From contig NZ_CP027806.1 of the NCBI RefSeq assembly GCF_003353065.1, forward strand, positions 3,492,501 to 3,556,500: a stretch of DNA of 64,000 nucleotides. The letters are read 5' to 3'. Position 1 is the first letter of the stretch, and every line of letters starts with the position of its first letter. Shown here piece after piece: positions 34,488 through 43,720 of this stretch. The notes beneath the pieces were generated by a model. The model was not told where the DNA came from. It saw nothing but the letters and a program-made list of their open reading frames with translations, and did no database searches. The DNA comes from Cyclonatronum proteinivorum (GTDB lineage Bacteria > Bacteroidota > Rhodothermia > Balneolales > Cyclonatronaceae). The translations under genes were made by a program, and so were the position numbers.

Positions 34488-37301
34488 CTACCTGTATAAT
34501 TTTTTAAGATAGGATTTCAGGATCCGGGCAAGCTCGGCTGTTTTAATAGGTTTGGTAATATAGTCGTTCATGCCGGAATTCAGACAGCGCTCCTGCTCTT
34601 CTTTTACGGTACCGGCCGTTAAAGCCACAATAGGCGCGCTTGCATTATGATGATCAAGCAAGCGGATTTCCTTTGTGATTTCCACGCCATCTTTGTCAGG
34701 TAAATGCACATCCATGAAAATAAGGTCTATCGGATCGCCTTTTGAATGCTTTAGCGCCTCTTCAGCATTGTAAGCCTTCAGTAGCTGTGCTTCAGGCAAT
34801 AGTTTGGAAATCAGCGTAGTAGCAAGCATCATATTGAGCTCCACGTCTTCAACAATGAGAATCACCGGATGCCGGTCGTTAAGCCTGCGGGCAATACTGC
34901 TAAACAGTGGTCTGATTTTACCTTGCTGAGCGACTGATACGGTATTTGATTCCGGTTTTTCGGCCTGCTGCAAGTATGCATGCCCCAGCTTATCAAGTAC
35001 CGTTTCAACACTGAATGGTCTGTTGAGCTTCAGGACAAGGTTGAAGCTGTTTTTCAACGCACGCTCTGCGCGAATAAAGTCCCCTAATGGGTTGACCACC
35101 AGACAGATGATCGCCGATGCAGTAACCCGCTTTACAAAACGGCTCAGCATTTTCTCATTTTGAAGCAGCGGATCATCAGCCGAAATAAATACGAGCTGCC
35201 ATCTTTGCTGATTCTCTTCCTGCAATGAAATAAAGGTTTGCAGCGAATCCACACAGAAGTCTTTAATCTGCACCGACTTCAGAATACGCTTAAAAATCTT
35301 CTGTTCAGCTTCATTATCGGAAACGACCAGCACATCTGTGATACCCGGAATATTGGAAGGGAGCGGCGACTTCTGCAGCTCAGCTTCCAGGTCAAGATCA
35401 AAGTAAAAAGTGCTCCCTTTTTCAAGCACACTCTCCAATCTGATGCTGCTGCCCATTTTCTGTGTGAGCATATTTGAAATGATCAGTCCGAGACCTGTTC
35501 CGCCGAATTTTCGGGTTGTGGAATTATCGGCCTGCGAAAAGGCCTGAAAGAGTTTTTTCTGATTTTTCTCCGAAATCCCTATACCGGTATCGCGTACATA
35601 GAAGGTAATGCGCCACTTATCACTGTTAGGAATGGCGGCTCCGTCTACACGGAGTTCTACGGTACCGTTATGGGTAAATTTATTCGCATTGCTGAGCAGG
35701 TTAATCAACACCTGTTTCAAACGAAGAGGATCTACAACTACATCAAGGGGCAAACCCGGCTGCATGTTCAGCAGTAAGGTATTACCGTTTTGATGGGTCT
35801 GATAGGAAAGAATATCCATGACCTCCTGAATAAGCGCATACAAACTTGTTTTTATGGGATCAAGTTCGAGTTTGCCCGCCTCAATCTTAGAAAAATCCAG
35901 CACATCATTAATTAACCCAAGCAGACTTCTGGATGATGAGATCACGTTCGAAACATACTCGTGCTGTTCATCATCAAGATCGGTATCATCAAGCAACTGA
36001 CTGAACCCGATGACTGCATTTAGCGGGGTGCGTATTTCATGGCTCATGTTGGCCAAGAACAGCGACTTGGCTTTGTTTGCATCTTCCGCCTTTTGTTTAG
36101 CTTCCTTAAGCCTGAGTTCGTAATTTTTTCGCTCTGTAATATCACGCGAGATAGCAATGACATACCCAATACCTGCAATGGTTACAAACTTTACAGAGAC
36201 TTCAACCGGGAAAGTCCGCTTGGTAACAAGGTTTGAGTTGGTACTGTAAATGGTTAAGGGATAGCCTTTTTTCAGCTCCTGAATATGTTCCTGCCAGGTG
36301 CCTTCTTCCCTAAACAGTGGCTCAAAGTCTTTTACATGATAGTTTGCTGCATCTTCAGCCCGTATTCCAAGCCGCTGACTCGCTTCGGTATTCACATAGA
36401 TCATGCGACCGGTTTCATCGGCAACCTGTACCGCATCTGAGGAGTCATTAATCAGGTTCTTTAACAGGCTTAGCTCCTGCTCCCGCATCCTGCTTTCTGT
36501 ATTGTCGATGGTGATGCCAAGCAAACCGGTCACATTGCCGTCATCATCTTTCATGGGAAGTTTCGAAATGATGCCGAACTTACCCGGTTTGTATTCAAGC
36601 TCTTCATTCAGGATCGGTAAGCCTTCTTCCAAAACAATGGAATCCATCAGATTTGCCGGTTCTAAAAATGGTGCCGTATAAAAATCTTCATCCTTTTTTC
36701 CAATTACCTCATCCTCGTTCGGAACGCCGAGAATCTCAAGTTCCTGCTTATTCGCAAGGGTCTTACGCCCTTCAATATCTTTGGTATATACACTCACCGG
36801 CAGGTTATCAACAACGGTACGAAGCAGACGTGTTTTTTCCCGAAGCTGTTCCTGCGTAGCCCTGAGCTCATTCTCGCGCAAAATCTGCAGAATAGTTCTT
36901 GCAAGCATATCGACGATATGGCGTAGCTCATATTTGAAAGAGTAGTCAAAACTGCTGTTCTTGCCCAGCACCAAAAGCCCGTAACCATCTATTTTGTAAA
37001 CGTAAAACTGCTTGTCATCAATACTTGCTTCAGTCGGAGAGCTGCTTAAGCTGTTTTTTGCTACTGTTTTGATAAGCGAGAACACTTCTTCCCAAATAGG
37101 CTGTCTTTTCAAAGACCTCGGAAAAATCACAACCTCTTCTAAAAGCCCGTGTTTATCACGGTACACTGAAGCCATGAAGCAATTCAGCTTTTTCATGAAA
37201 ACCGGCAGGCACTTTTCTAATATCTGAGGAGAGTGCGCATTGGCATCAATGCTATAAATCAGCTGTAACAGAATGTTTGTGTGAAGTCTTTCTTCGACCA
37301 T
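34488..37301 (-). CDS. Hybrid sensor histidine kinase with two PAS domains and two receiver-type modules
   Basis: 937 residues, no membrane segment. Order: N-terminal GAF-like domain (about 1-150), PAS (about 170-275), PAS (about 285-400), coiled coil, HisKA with phospho-His in NMSHEIRTPLNAVIGF, HATPase_c (INLLSNANKFT; DTGIGIS; KFGGTGLGL), a degenerate receiver-like region (about 655-790) lacking the usual acidic pair and phospho-Asp, then a complete receiver (VEDVELN; phospho-Asp in LIFMDVHLPDKDG; Lys in DYITKPIK). It senses a cytoplasmic signal and phosphorylates itself and probably a phosphotransfer protein. No partner regulator is adjacent. It converges on the glycosyltransferase at 33154. 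Confidence 0.92.
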   Translation of the reverse strand: MVEERLHTNILLQLIYSIDANAHSPQILEKCLPVFMKKLNCFMASVYRDKHGLLEEVVIFPRSLKRQPIWEEVFSLIKTVAKNSLSSSPTEASIDDKQFYVYKIDGYGLLVLGKNSSFDYSFKYELRHIVDMLARTILQILRENELRATQEQLREKTRLLRTVVDNLPVSVYTKDIEGRKTLANKQELEILGVPNEDEVIGKKDEDFYTAPFLEPANLMDSIVLEEGLPILNEELEYKPGKFGIISKLPMKDDDGNVTGLLGITIDNTESRMREQELSLLKNLINDSSDAVQVADETGRMIYVNTEASQRLGIRAEDAANYHVKDFEPLFREEGTWQEHIQELKKGYPLTIYSTNSNLVTKRTFPVEVSVKFVTIAGIGYVIAISRDITERKNYELRLKEAKQKAEDANKAKSLFLANMSHEIRTPLNAVIGFSQLLDDTDLDDEQHEYVSNVISSSRSLLGLINDVLDFSKIEAGKLELDPIKTSLYALIQEVMDILSYQTHQNGNTLLLNMQPGLPLDVVVDPLRLKQVLINLLSNANKFTHNGTVELRVDGAAIPNSDKWRITFYVRDTGIGISEKNQKKLFQAFSQADNSTTRKFGGTGLGLIISNMLTQKMGSSIRLESVLEKGSTFYFDLDLEAELQKSPLPSNIPGITDVLVVSDNEAEQKIFKRILKSVQIKDFCVDSLQTFISLQEENQQRWQLVFISADDPLLQNEKMLSRFVKRVTASAIICLVVNPLGDFIRAERALKNSFNLVLKLNRPFSVETVLDKLGHAYLQQAEKPESNTVSVAQQGKIRPLFSSIARRLNDRHPVILIVEDVELNMMLATTLISKLLPEAQLLKAYNAEEALKHSKGDPIDLIFMDVHLPDKDGVEITKEIRLLDHHNASAPIVALTAGTVKEEQERCLNSGMNDYITKPIKTAELARILKSYLKKLYR

Positions 37302-37539
37302 AAATATGCCGGATATAATGGCTTTATCAGATTGCTGACCAGTGCTTTAGTCAATTAAGAGAAAAAATTGCCTTCTTTAAATATACAATATTCAGTTTTT
37401 AAGTGCGCAAAATGCTTTAATGGGATGCATCGGGAAGATATGCTCCAAATATCTTCCAAACGAACCGGATGCTGTGGTTTAGAATGACGTAAAAACTAAA
37501 TTAAGCCTTATTTTAAAGCCCAATTTTTACTTTTTTTCC

Positions 37540-38628
37540 ATGAAATCTATTGTCACCGTTACGGGTGCTCGGCCGCAGTTTGTGAAAGCCTCTGTAGTAA
37601 GCAGGGCATTAAAGGCTTCCGGAATTCCGGAACTTCTGGTACATACCGGGCAGCACTACGACGCTGCGATGAGCAGCGTTTTTTTTGAGGAGCTGGGTCT
37701 GCCGGAACCGGCCTTTAATTTCGGCGTCGGCTCGGGACCGCACGGGGCACAGACCGCCGAAATACTCCGCAAAACCGAGGCCCTTCTCCTGGAACGGCTC
37801 GATCAAACGGCTGCACTCATGGTGTACGGCGATACCAACTCCACCCTCGCCGCTACCCTCGCTGCCGCCAAGCTGCATGTTCCGGTCATACACGTCGAAG
37901 CCGGCCTCCGCTCCTTTAACCGGGAAATGCCGGAGGAAGTGAACCGCGTGCTCACCGATCAGCTCAGCAGCCTGCTGTTTTGCAGCTCCGAAACCGGGGC
38001 CGTACACCTGCGCAATGAAGGTATCACGGCCGGCGTGCACATCAGCGGGGATGTGATGCAAGATGCGGTGCGGATTTTTTCCGGTATTGCAAACCAAAAA
38101 GGAGACGCCCTCCGGCTCGAACCGCTTGATGACGGCGACAGCTTCATGCCCCCCAAAAAAGCTGCCCTGCTTACCGTGCACCGGCCTTCCAATACCGATG
38201 TACCCGAAAACATGCAGTCCATATTAGAGGGCATCGCGGATTTTTCAGGGGATGTGATCTGGCCTGTTCACCCGCGTAACCGGCATCACATTTCCGGCCT
38301 GCCGACCCCCCGTAACCTACGGCTCGTGAAGCCCCTCCCCTACCTGAGCCTGCTACGGCTGCTGTCGGAAGTCAGCATCGTGCTCACCGATTCCGGCGGC
38401 CTACAGAAAGAAGCCTATTGGCTCCGAAAGCCCTGTATCACCCTGCGCGAAGAGACCGAGTGGGTAGAAACGCTGGAAGGCGGCTGGAATCAGCTCACGG
38501 GGCCGGATGCTTCGGCTATCCGGTCAGCACTCGATCGAGCGCCTGCAGGTCCGTGGGTGCCGCTGTACGGCGACGGTCAGGCCGCGACTTATATCGCGCA
38601 AACCATCAAGACGCATTTTAAGCTATGA
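37540..38628 (+). CDS. wecB: UDP-N-acetylglucosamine 2-epimerase (non-hydrolysing)
   Basis: 362 residues. Family signatures: GARPQFVKASVVSRAL, VHTGQHYD, VYGDTNSTLAATLAAAKL, HVEAGLRSFNREMPEEVNR, TVHRPSNTD, VWPVHPRNRH, LTDSGGLQKEAYWLRKPCIT and LREETEWVETLE. It interconverts UDP-GlcNAc and UDP-ManNAc for surface polysaccharide. The stop overlaps the next start by four bases (ATGA), so it is co-transcribed with the GNAT/FemAB-like gene. Confidence 0.94.
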   Translation: MKSIVTVTGARPQFVKASVVSRALKASGIPELLVHTGQHYDAAMSSVFFEELGLPEPAFNFGVGSGPHGAQTAEILRKTEALLLERLDQTAALMVYGDTNSTLAATLAAAKLHVPVIHVEAGLRSFNREMPEEVNRVLTDQLSSLLFCSSETGAVHLRNEGITAGVHISGDVMQDAVRIFSGIANQKGDALRLEPLDDGDSFMPPKKAALLTVHRPSNTDVPENMQSILEGIADFSGDVIWPVHPRNRHHISGLPTPRNLRLVKPLPYLSLLRLLSEVSIVLTDSGGLQKEAYWLRKPCITLREETEWVETLEGGWNQLTGPDASAIRSALDRAPAGPWVPLYGDGQAATYIAQTIKTHFKL

Positions 38629-39617
38629 ACGGACTTGACCTTCAGCGCTTCGATCCCAAAAAATACTATGAGTGGGATTCCTTCGTGCTCGCACAGCGGG
38701 ACGGCACTCTTTTTCACACGAGCATCTGGCTGAACGAGCAGCCCGAAACCGAAACACAGATTTTCGGCCTGTACTACGAAGGGAAGCTTGTTGGCGGCAC
38801 CGCCCTCGCTGTAAAAAAACGCTGGGGACAGCGCATCGTCCCGCAGCCGCGCATGACACCCTACTACGGTCCTGTTTTTTCAGATGCGCTCGCACTCAGC
38901 GCGGGCCTGAAAAACGCCTGCACCTATCTGCTCTCGCAAGTCTATGCACGCTTCGATGCATTCAGTTTCAATTTGCCCCCGCAGGCGGTGCAGGCCTCAC
39001 AGGCCTTCGCAGCCGCGCTGCCCGGACTCTTCCCCGATAGCACCATCAAGCCCATGCGCACCAACCGGATTTGCGACATCGAGGCAAACCTCTTACTGGA
39101 GAGCTATACCGGCAAGTCACAGCGTCGCTATATTCGCCGCGCATCACGAATGCCGGAAATAAGCACGCAGACGTCCGAAGATTTTGAGCAGCTCTACCTC
39201 CTCGCCGAAGAATCCTTTCAGGCCGCAGGACGAAAACATCCCATGCCAAGAGAAACTTTTATCCGTCTCGCAAAAAAACTGCATCATCACGGACTTGCCA
39301 ATTGCCTGACGGTGGAATTCAAAGGTCAACCGGTAGCCGCTTACTGGGTACCTTTCGACCGGCATACGGCCTACTATCTTTCAAGCGGCCTGAACCAATC
39401 CTTCAAAAATCTCCATGCCGGTCCTTATGCCATGCATCTTATGATTCGTGATGCTATGGATCAAAAACTTGTCTTTGATTTCGAGGGATCCATGAATGAA
39501 ACCATCAACCGGTATTTCACTTCTTTTGGGCCTGAAGAAAAAAAATATGTGCACTTCAGGGTTGTACCTTCAAAAACCTGTCGTTTTTTGATTCAATCAA
39601 AAGCACTACGATTTTGA
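38625..39617 (+). CDS. GNAT/FemAB-like acyltransferase
   Basis: 330 residues with two GNAT-like halves as in FemAB/aminoacyl- or acetyltransferase proteins. N-terminal part: GTLFHTSIWLNEQ and LVGGTALAVKKRWGQRIV. C-terminal part: KSQRRYIRRASRMP, HHHGLANCLTVEFKGQPVAA and LVFDFEGSMNETINRYFTSFG, the last typical of the group. It probably acylates a sugar or peptide, and the overlap with the UDP-GlcNAc 2-epimerase gene suggests an amino-sugar intermediate. The substrate is not determinable. Confidence 0.82.
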   Translation: MNGLDLQRFDPKKYYEWDSFVLAQRDGTLFHTSIWLNEQPETETQIFGLYYEGKLVGGTALAVKKRWGQRIVPQPRMTPYYGPVFSDALALSAGLKNACTYLLSQVYARFDAFSFNLPPQAVQASQAFAAALPGLFPDSTIKPMRTNRICDIEANLLLESYTGKSQRRYIRRASRMPEISTQTSEDFEQLYLLAEESFQAAGRKHPMPRETFIRLAKKLHHHGLANCLTVEFKGQPVAAYWVPFDRHTAYYLSSGLNQSFKNLHAGPYAMHLMIRDAMDQKLVFDFEGSMNETINRYFTSFGPEEKKYVHFRVVPSKTCRFLIQSKALRF

Positions 39618-39647
39618 TGTGTTTTACGCACAGCTTAAAACTGTACG

Positions 39648-40778
39648 TCATTTCATTTCTCTCCATTTCATCATTTCGATAGTGTCACCTGTTTCCGTCA
39701 GGTAGGCGCCCATACAGTCTGCCGTCAGGCAGGAGTGCACCGGCAGCACACCAATGAGATCCCCGACCTGAATCCGGTCAAATTCCGGTTGCGTCAGTTT
39801 GATGATGCCGTGCTCCTGAGACAGTTTACGCACATAGCAGTCCTGCATCGGCTCGCCCCAGTGATGGTCGAAAATGGGAACGGGGCGTCCGAAAATCATC
39901 TGATTTGACCCGTCGGGAGCTTTCTGCATCAGCCAATCCTTGGATAAATGAATCGCACCGCCGTGCACCACTATTTCGGTGCGGCTTTCGTGCTTCGCAA
40001 CGACCGGGCAGGCCATACACACCGCTATATCGGTAAACTCACACGCACCGATAGCCGCCATCGTCAGGTCGTAAAAAATGAAATTGCCCGGCCTGATTTC
40101 ATCAATTCCGTCGAAATTATCGAGCATAGAGCAGGCAGGCGTGTCGCCCATTGAAATCTTAAGCTCGGGAAAAACAGGCTCCCATGCGGTCAGGAGTGCT
40201 TTTAGTGCCGATAATCCCTGCTGATGAATCGCGGCAACTTCATTCCGGTTTGCGGCATCATAGGTATGACCGGCATGAATGTAAAACCCATAAAACGGGA
40301 ACTGCAGCTCCTGAAAGCACTCAAGCAGCGCTCTGATCTGCCCAGTATCGTTTACCGAAATACCGGTGCGACCATATCCCGCGTCCACTTCGACAAGCAC
40401 CGTTACCGGATGGGTCAGATGCTTGTGCAAGAAGCGCGAAGCTTCCACCGAAATAACGTTCAAAGTCAGTTTAACCTTTGATACAAGCGCATTGATGCGG
40501 TTTATATCCCGGATATTCACCGGGAAGAGTACCGTAATATCGGTACAGCCAGCATCAGCAAAATAGGCTGCCATTTTCAGACTTGAAACGGTGATTCCGG
40601 TACAACCACGCTCCGTGAACCAGGGCACGCAGGCTGCTGACTGATGCGTCTTGAAATGCGGATTAAGACGTGCGCCGGCACGCTGCGCCTTCTCTGCCAT
40701 CCGGTCGAGGTTACGAAGCGCAATGCGGGTATCTAACAACAGTGCAGGACTTGTGCACGATTTCCAGGAAGTTTTCAT
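39648..40778 (-). CDS. D-threonine aldolase / D-serine dehydratase-like PLP enzyme
   Basis: 376 residues: alanine-racemase-type TIM barrel with the PLP-lysine in LNPHFKTHQSAA, then a C-terminal beta domain with the metal-binding His/Cys in GVLPVHSCLTADCMG. The motif FYGFYIHAGHTYDAA is shared with D-threonine aldolases and eukaryote-type D-serine dehydratases. Exact substrate (D-Thr, D-Ser or another beta-hydroxy-D-amino acid) cannot be told. It is convergent with the FemAB-like gene and downstream of a terminator, so it is probably its own unit. Confidence 0.88.
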   Translation of the reverse strand: MKTSWKSCTSPALLLDTRIALRNLDRMAEKAQRAGARLNPHFKTHQSAACVPWFTERGCTGITVSSLKMAAYFADAGCTDITVLFPVNIRDINRINALVSKVKLTLNVISVEASRFLHKHLTHPVTVLVEVDAGYGRTGISVNDTGQIRALLECFQELQFPFYGFYIHAGHTYDAANRNEVAAIHQQGLSALKALLTAWEPVFPELKISMGDTPACSMLDNFDGIDEIRPGNFIFYDLTMAAIGACEFTDIAVCMACPVVAKHESRTEIVVHGGAIHLSKDWLMQKAPDGSNQMIFGRPVPIFDHHWGEPMQDCYVRKLSQEHGIIKLTQPEFDRIQVGDLIGVLPVHSCLTADCMGAYLTETGDTIEMMKWREMK

Positions 40779-40784
40779 AAAAAA

Positions 40785-40832
40785 AGAAGGCTACTATTCG
40801 CATGATGATGTGCGCGAATAATAGCCTTCCTT
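40785..40832 (-). terminator. Terminator after the small membrane protein gene
   Basis: Long stem, AAGGCTATTATTCGC against GCGAATAGTAGCCTT with one mismatch, followed on the minus strand by CTTTTTTTAT. It sits just before the start of the D-threonine-aldolase-like gene and so also shapes its leader. Confidence 0.8.
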
Positions 40833-40897
40833 CTGACCCCCTGCAAGCAAAACTTTAGCGCAGCGGATGTATGACCCAAATTCCGGTTCCTGCCCTG

Positions 40898-41257
40898 CTA
40901 ATCCTGCGAATCACGCAGCTGATGATACACCTGATTCAAGTCACGGGTAAAGACTTCCTTCTCATGATCGAAATCTTCGTATCCAAATTCATCTTCTTTT
41001 TCCAACTCCTTACCATCGAATACACCATGCCTCACGACGATCCACGCAAAGAAAATGACCATCACCTGCGAAAAGAAAAACATGCTGATGAGCAGCCCTG
41101 CGTTTGCTTCGAGATTGATTAGCAGCACATAGAGTACCAGAAATAACGTAGCAAACAGAAGCATAAACTGTGGTGTACGAATTTTATGCCAGTAGCTTGA
41201 AATGACATCAGAAAATGATGTTGAAACAGACGCCGTTTGGGATTGACCAGATTCCAT
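40898..41257 (-). CDS. Small two-helix membrane protein of unknown function
   Basis: 119 residues. Two adjacent membrane segments (FMLLFATLFLVLYVLLINLE and LLISMFFFSQVMVIFFAWIV) are followed by an acidic cytoplasmic tail (KELEKEDEFGYEDFDHEKEV). I do not recognise the family. It ends in a strong terminator and has no partner genes. Confidence 0.75.
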   Translation of the reverse strand: MESGQSQTASVSTSFSDVISSYWHKIRTPQFMLLFATLFLVLYVLLINLEANAGLLISMFFFSQVMVIFFAWIVVRHGVFDGKELEKEDEFGYEDFDHEKEVFTRDLNQVYHQLRDSQD

Positions 41258-41738
41258 AAGATTACCTCATTTTTATTGGGATTGTTTTCGCGCAAACAAG
41301 CATCCCCCAAACATCATTCAGACTATTTTTAGTAGTATTCCCTATTGAAAAGACATGACTGTAATTCAAATATTGTATTTATGGTTGACTGAAACCTTAA
41401 GTCACTTTGCGCCATGCAGATATATAAAAACCGGATACATACAGAACGAGTCATCCATGCATGTGCGGTGGAAAATTTAAAATTATCCGGGTTGTACCGC
41501 CAATAGGAGTTTTTCACCTTGCGGGCATATTCAGACGAAGGAGATCCCTCACATGCGCGTTTGATGGTTTCGTGATTGGACTGATATTGAGGCTTCGATG
41601 GTGTTCCCGCCAAATGATAAGCGTTCGATTTGATCTTTTGGGATCTTGGGATTTTGGATTGGTGGGCTGATGATGGTTTTTTGCCGTCATATCCCATACC
41701 GGCTTATCATTCAGATGCGGTTGATAAAACCTGAAGGC
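41258..41738. other. Gene-free stretch with decayed repeat DNA
   Basis: No convincing gene. The segment at 41522-41554 (TCAGACGAAGGAGATCCCTC...) matches 16350-16382. The remainder looks like degenerate non-coding repeat sequence and merges into the palindromic cluster that follows. Confidence 0.55.
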
Positions 41739-41965
41739 AAAGCCCCAACGGGGCGGCATATCACAGCCCGGGGTGCTAACCCCGGGTTTGGCCGTGACCC
41801 GAAAATAGCAAGCCCTGCAAGGGCGGCATATCTCCGTAGCTTTGATTCTGCATGGTGCGCAGTTCCGGCATCGGAGGTATGTCGCCCCTTCAGGGCTCTA
41901 TTCCTGGCGCGTCAGGTTTCACAGGGTTGGAACCCCGTGCTGTGGTATGCCGCGCTTTCAGCGCT
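41739..41965. repeat. Cluster of four palindromic GGGGCGGCATA-type repeats
   Basis: Units i (41739-41793) and ii (41810-41836) read forward, for example AGCCCCAACGGGGCGGCATA then CCCGGGG / CCCCGGG. Units iii (41872-41898) and iv (41921-41965) are the same motif on the opposite strand (AGCCCTGAAGGGGCGACATA; AGCGCTGAAAGCGCGGCATA). Each unit contains one or two small hairpins, so the cluster as a whole is roughly inverted-symmetric. A degenerate fifth copy lies at 60757-60793. Confidence 0.75.
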
Positions 41966-42083
41966 TTTTGTGCTTGATTGCGTCTCGTGATCTGATCCGG
42001 TTTAAAAATACGATTCAATGATTTCGTGTAAATCCCGCCCGACAAATCTTAAATATCCGCATTCCTTCAGACGCGTAACGAGC

Positions 42084-42169
42084 AAAAAAAGCAAGGCACC
42101 ATGAAACCGATTTGGGATGCCTGGAACCAGCACTGCGCACAGTGATGCTCTCGGAATTCCCCCCAAAAA
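42084..42169 (-). repeat. Terminator-associated intergenic repeat, copy R5
   Basis: On the minus strand: T run, GGGGGGAATTCCGAGAGCATC, an internal hairpin CACTG-TGCG-CAGTG, ATCCCAAATCGG and right end GCCTTGCTTTTTTTG. Co-oriented with the propeller gene. Preceding 41966-42083 holds nothing identifiable. Confidence 0.85.
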
Positions 42170-42206
42170 TAAAAAAGGCCGGACAAGCATGGCGTGCTGT
42201 CCGGCC
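42165..42206 (-). terminator. Terminator of the B12-uptake operon
   Basis: Perfect 9-bp stem GGCCGGACA / TGTCCGGCC, 12-nt loop, then TTTTTTATTTTT on the minus strand, which runs into repeat R5. Confidence 0.92.
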
Positions 42207-42240
42207 GTTTGGGATGGCTGGCCTGAACTTTCCGCGGTGT

Positions 42241-43566
42241 TTAGCGGACGAGCGTCATGCGGCGGGTAGCGGAGAGGCTACCGGCCTGCAGGCGGTAGAG
42301 GTAGATGCCACTTGCAAGGGTGCCGGCGTCGAAGCGGAGCTGATGCGCGCCCGCTGTGCGGAATCCGGCATCGAGGACCGCAACGCGCTGTCCCATCAGA
42401 TTGAAGACTTCGAGGCGAACTTCCGCGGCTTCGGGCAGTTCGTAGCTGATGACCGTTGCCGGGTTGAAGGGGTTGGGATAATTTTGGTGCAGCCGGAAGC
42501 CCGAAGCGATTTCATCGCCGCCGACGGAGACGGGGCCGCCGCTCACGAACTGCACGAAATCCGGACCGATGCCTGCGGTGAAGCTCGTGAGTACATCCCC
42601 GTCGGTGCTGAGCACGGTGACGCTACCCGCCGAGCTGAAATCCGGCGCAGTGGTCGCAAAAATGCGGGGCTGATCGCCGTTCCAGAAGCGCATCCCGAAA
42701 TGGGCAAAATCCCTGAGCTTGTCATCGGCGAAGGTGAGCGTTTCCATGTCGAGCTTCATGATGCCATTGTTGAGCACATATAAAATGTTATCGGCTTCAT
42801 TGAGCTGAATGCGCTGCGGTTTGCCGGGGACATCCACGGTTGCAGTGACGGTGTCGGTAGCGGGGTCAATGATGCTGATTTTGCCGTCACTTTCGGGGAT
42901 GCCGAAGCTGCCGGTGCTCATGAGCCACACGCGGCCATCGCTGCCGGTGTGGAGGAAGCGCGGATTATCGTGCACATCGATCAGGGCGGTGCGGGTATCG
43001 GTCGCGATGTCGATCACGGCGACCTGCTGACCGTTGCCAAAATCGGTGAGGGCGACATAGGCTTTGCCGCCGCTCACGGCGATACCCTCGGGGTTGGGGC
43101 CGACTTCAATCGAGCCGGTAATTTCGTTGGTGACAAGGTCAAGCACCGAAACGGTTGTGCCGGTCAGGTTCGAAACGTAGGCCTTGGTGTCGCTTACCTG
43201 CTCAATCCACTGCGGACTGCTGCCGCCGAAATCATCCACGAAAATGCGTTTCATCGACGCAAAGGTTTCCGGATTCACGATTTCGATGGTGTCAGAATTG
43301 CTCACCAAAATATAGAGGAGGCCATTTATGAGGGCTGAATGCACCGCCACATCGCCGAGCGGGCGCCCGTTGACCTGCTGAAACACGTTTTGCTGCACCT
43401 GCCCGGTCGCGGGATTCCAGGACGTAACCGAGGCGTTGGCCTGCAGGAAGGCGCCCTGATTGAGTACATAGACTTTTTCAAGCTGCTGCGCGTGAAGGCC
43501 GGCTGCGAATACCAGCATCAATAGCACGGAGAGAGACGTAATTTTTTGCATCATACTGTTTTTCAT
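42241..43566 (-). CDS. Secreted beta-propeller with T9SS sorting domain, BtuG-like
   Basis: 441 residues. Signal peptide (ITSLSVLLMLVFAAGLHAQ), then YVTN/YncE-type beta-propeller blades (YVLNQGAFLQANASVTSWNP; GSIEVGPNPEGIAVSGGKAY; TVDVPGKPQRIQLNEADNIL) and a C-terminal type A sorting domain ([20 protein letters not shown] ... [11 protein letters not shown]). The opening 'VLNQG...NAS' pattern is that of the DUF5074/BtuG group, whose Bacteroides members are surface B12-binding propellers. It lies 154 bp after the TonB receptor under the same cobalamin riboswitch. I infer a surface B12 capture protein displayed through T9SS rather than as a lipoprotein. Confidence 0.82.
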   Translation of the reverse strand: MKNSMMQKITSLSVLLMLVFAAGLHAQQLEKVYVLNQGAFLQANASVTSWNPATGQVQQNVFQQVNGRPLGDVAVHSALINGLLYILVSNSDTIEIVNPETFASMKRIFVDDFGGSSPQWIEQVSDTKAYVSNLTGTTVSVLDLVTNEITGSIEVGPNPEGIAVSGGKAYVALTDFGNGQQVAVIDIATDTRTALIDVHDNPRFLHTGSDGRVWLMSTGSFGIPESDGKISIIDPATDTVTATVDVPGKPQRIQLNEADNILYVLNNGIMKLDMETLTFADDKLRDFAHFGMRFWNGDQPRIFATTAPDFSSAGSVTVLSTDGDVLTSFTAGIGPDFVQFVSGGPVSVGGDEIASGFRLHQNYPNPFNPATVISYELPEAAEVRLEVFNLMGQRVAVLDAGFRTAGAHQLRFDAGTLASGIYLYRLQAGSLSATRRMTLVR

Positions 43567-43720
43567 GGGTTTGAATTTTATCGATGGATGGCATCCGGGC
43601 GAAATCCGGCTGCCGTATTTGATTGAGGTTTTCGTTGGAGGATGTTTCGGATTGGGGAATGAGTGAGGTGCTGCAGCCTGCTTCTTACTGTGGAATTAGC
43701 GACGGAAGGGCGCAGGGCAA

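Noticed and set aside
41646-41990. 114-codon open frame across the palindromic repeats
   Set aside because: It runs through hairpin repeats and has no protein-like character.
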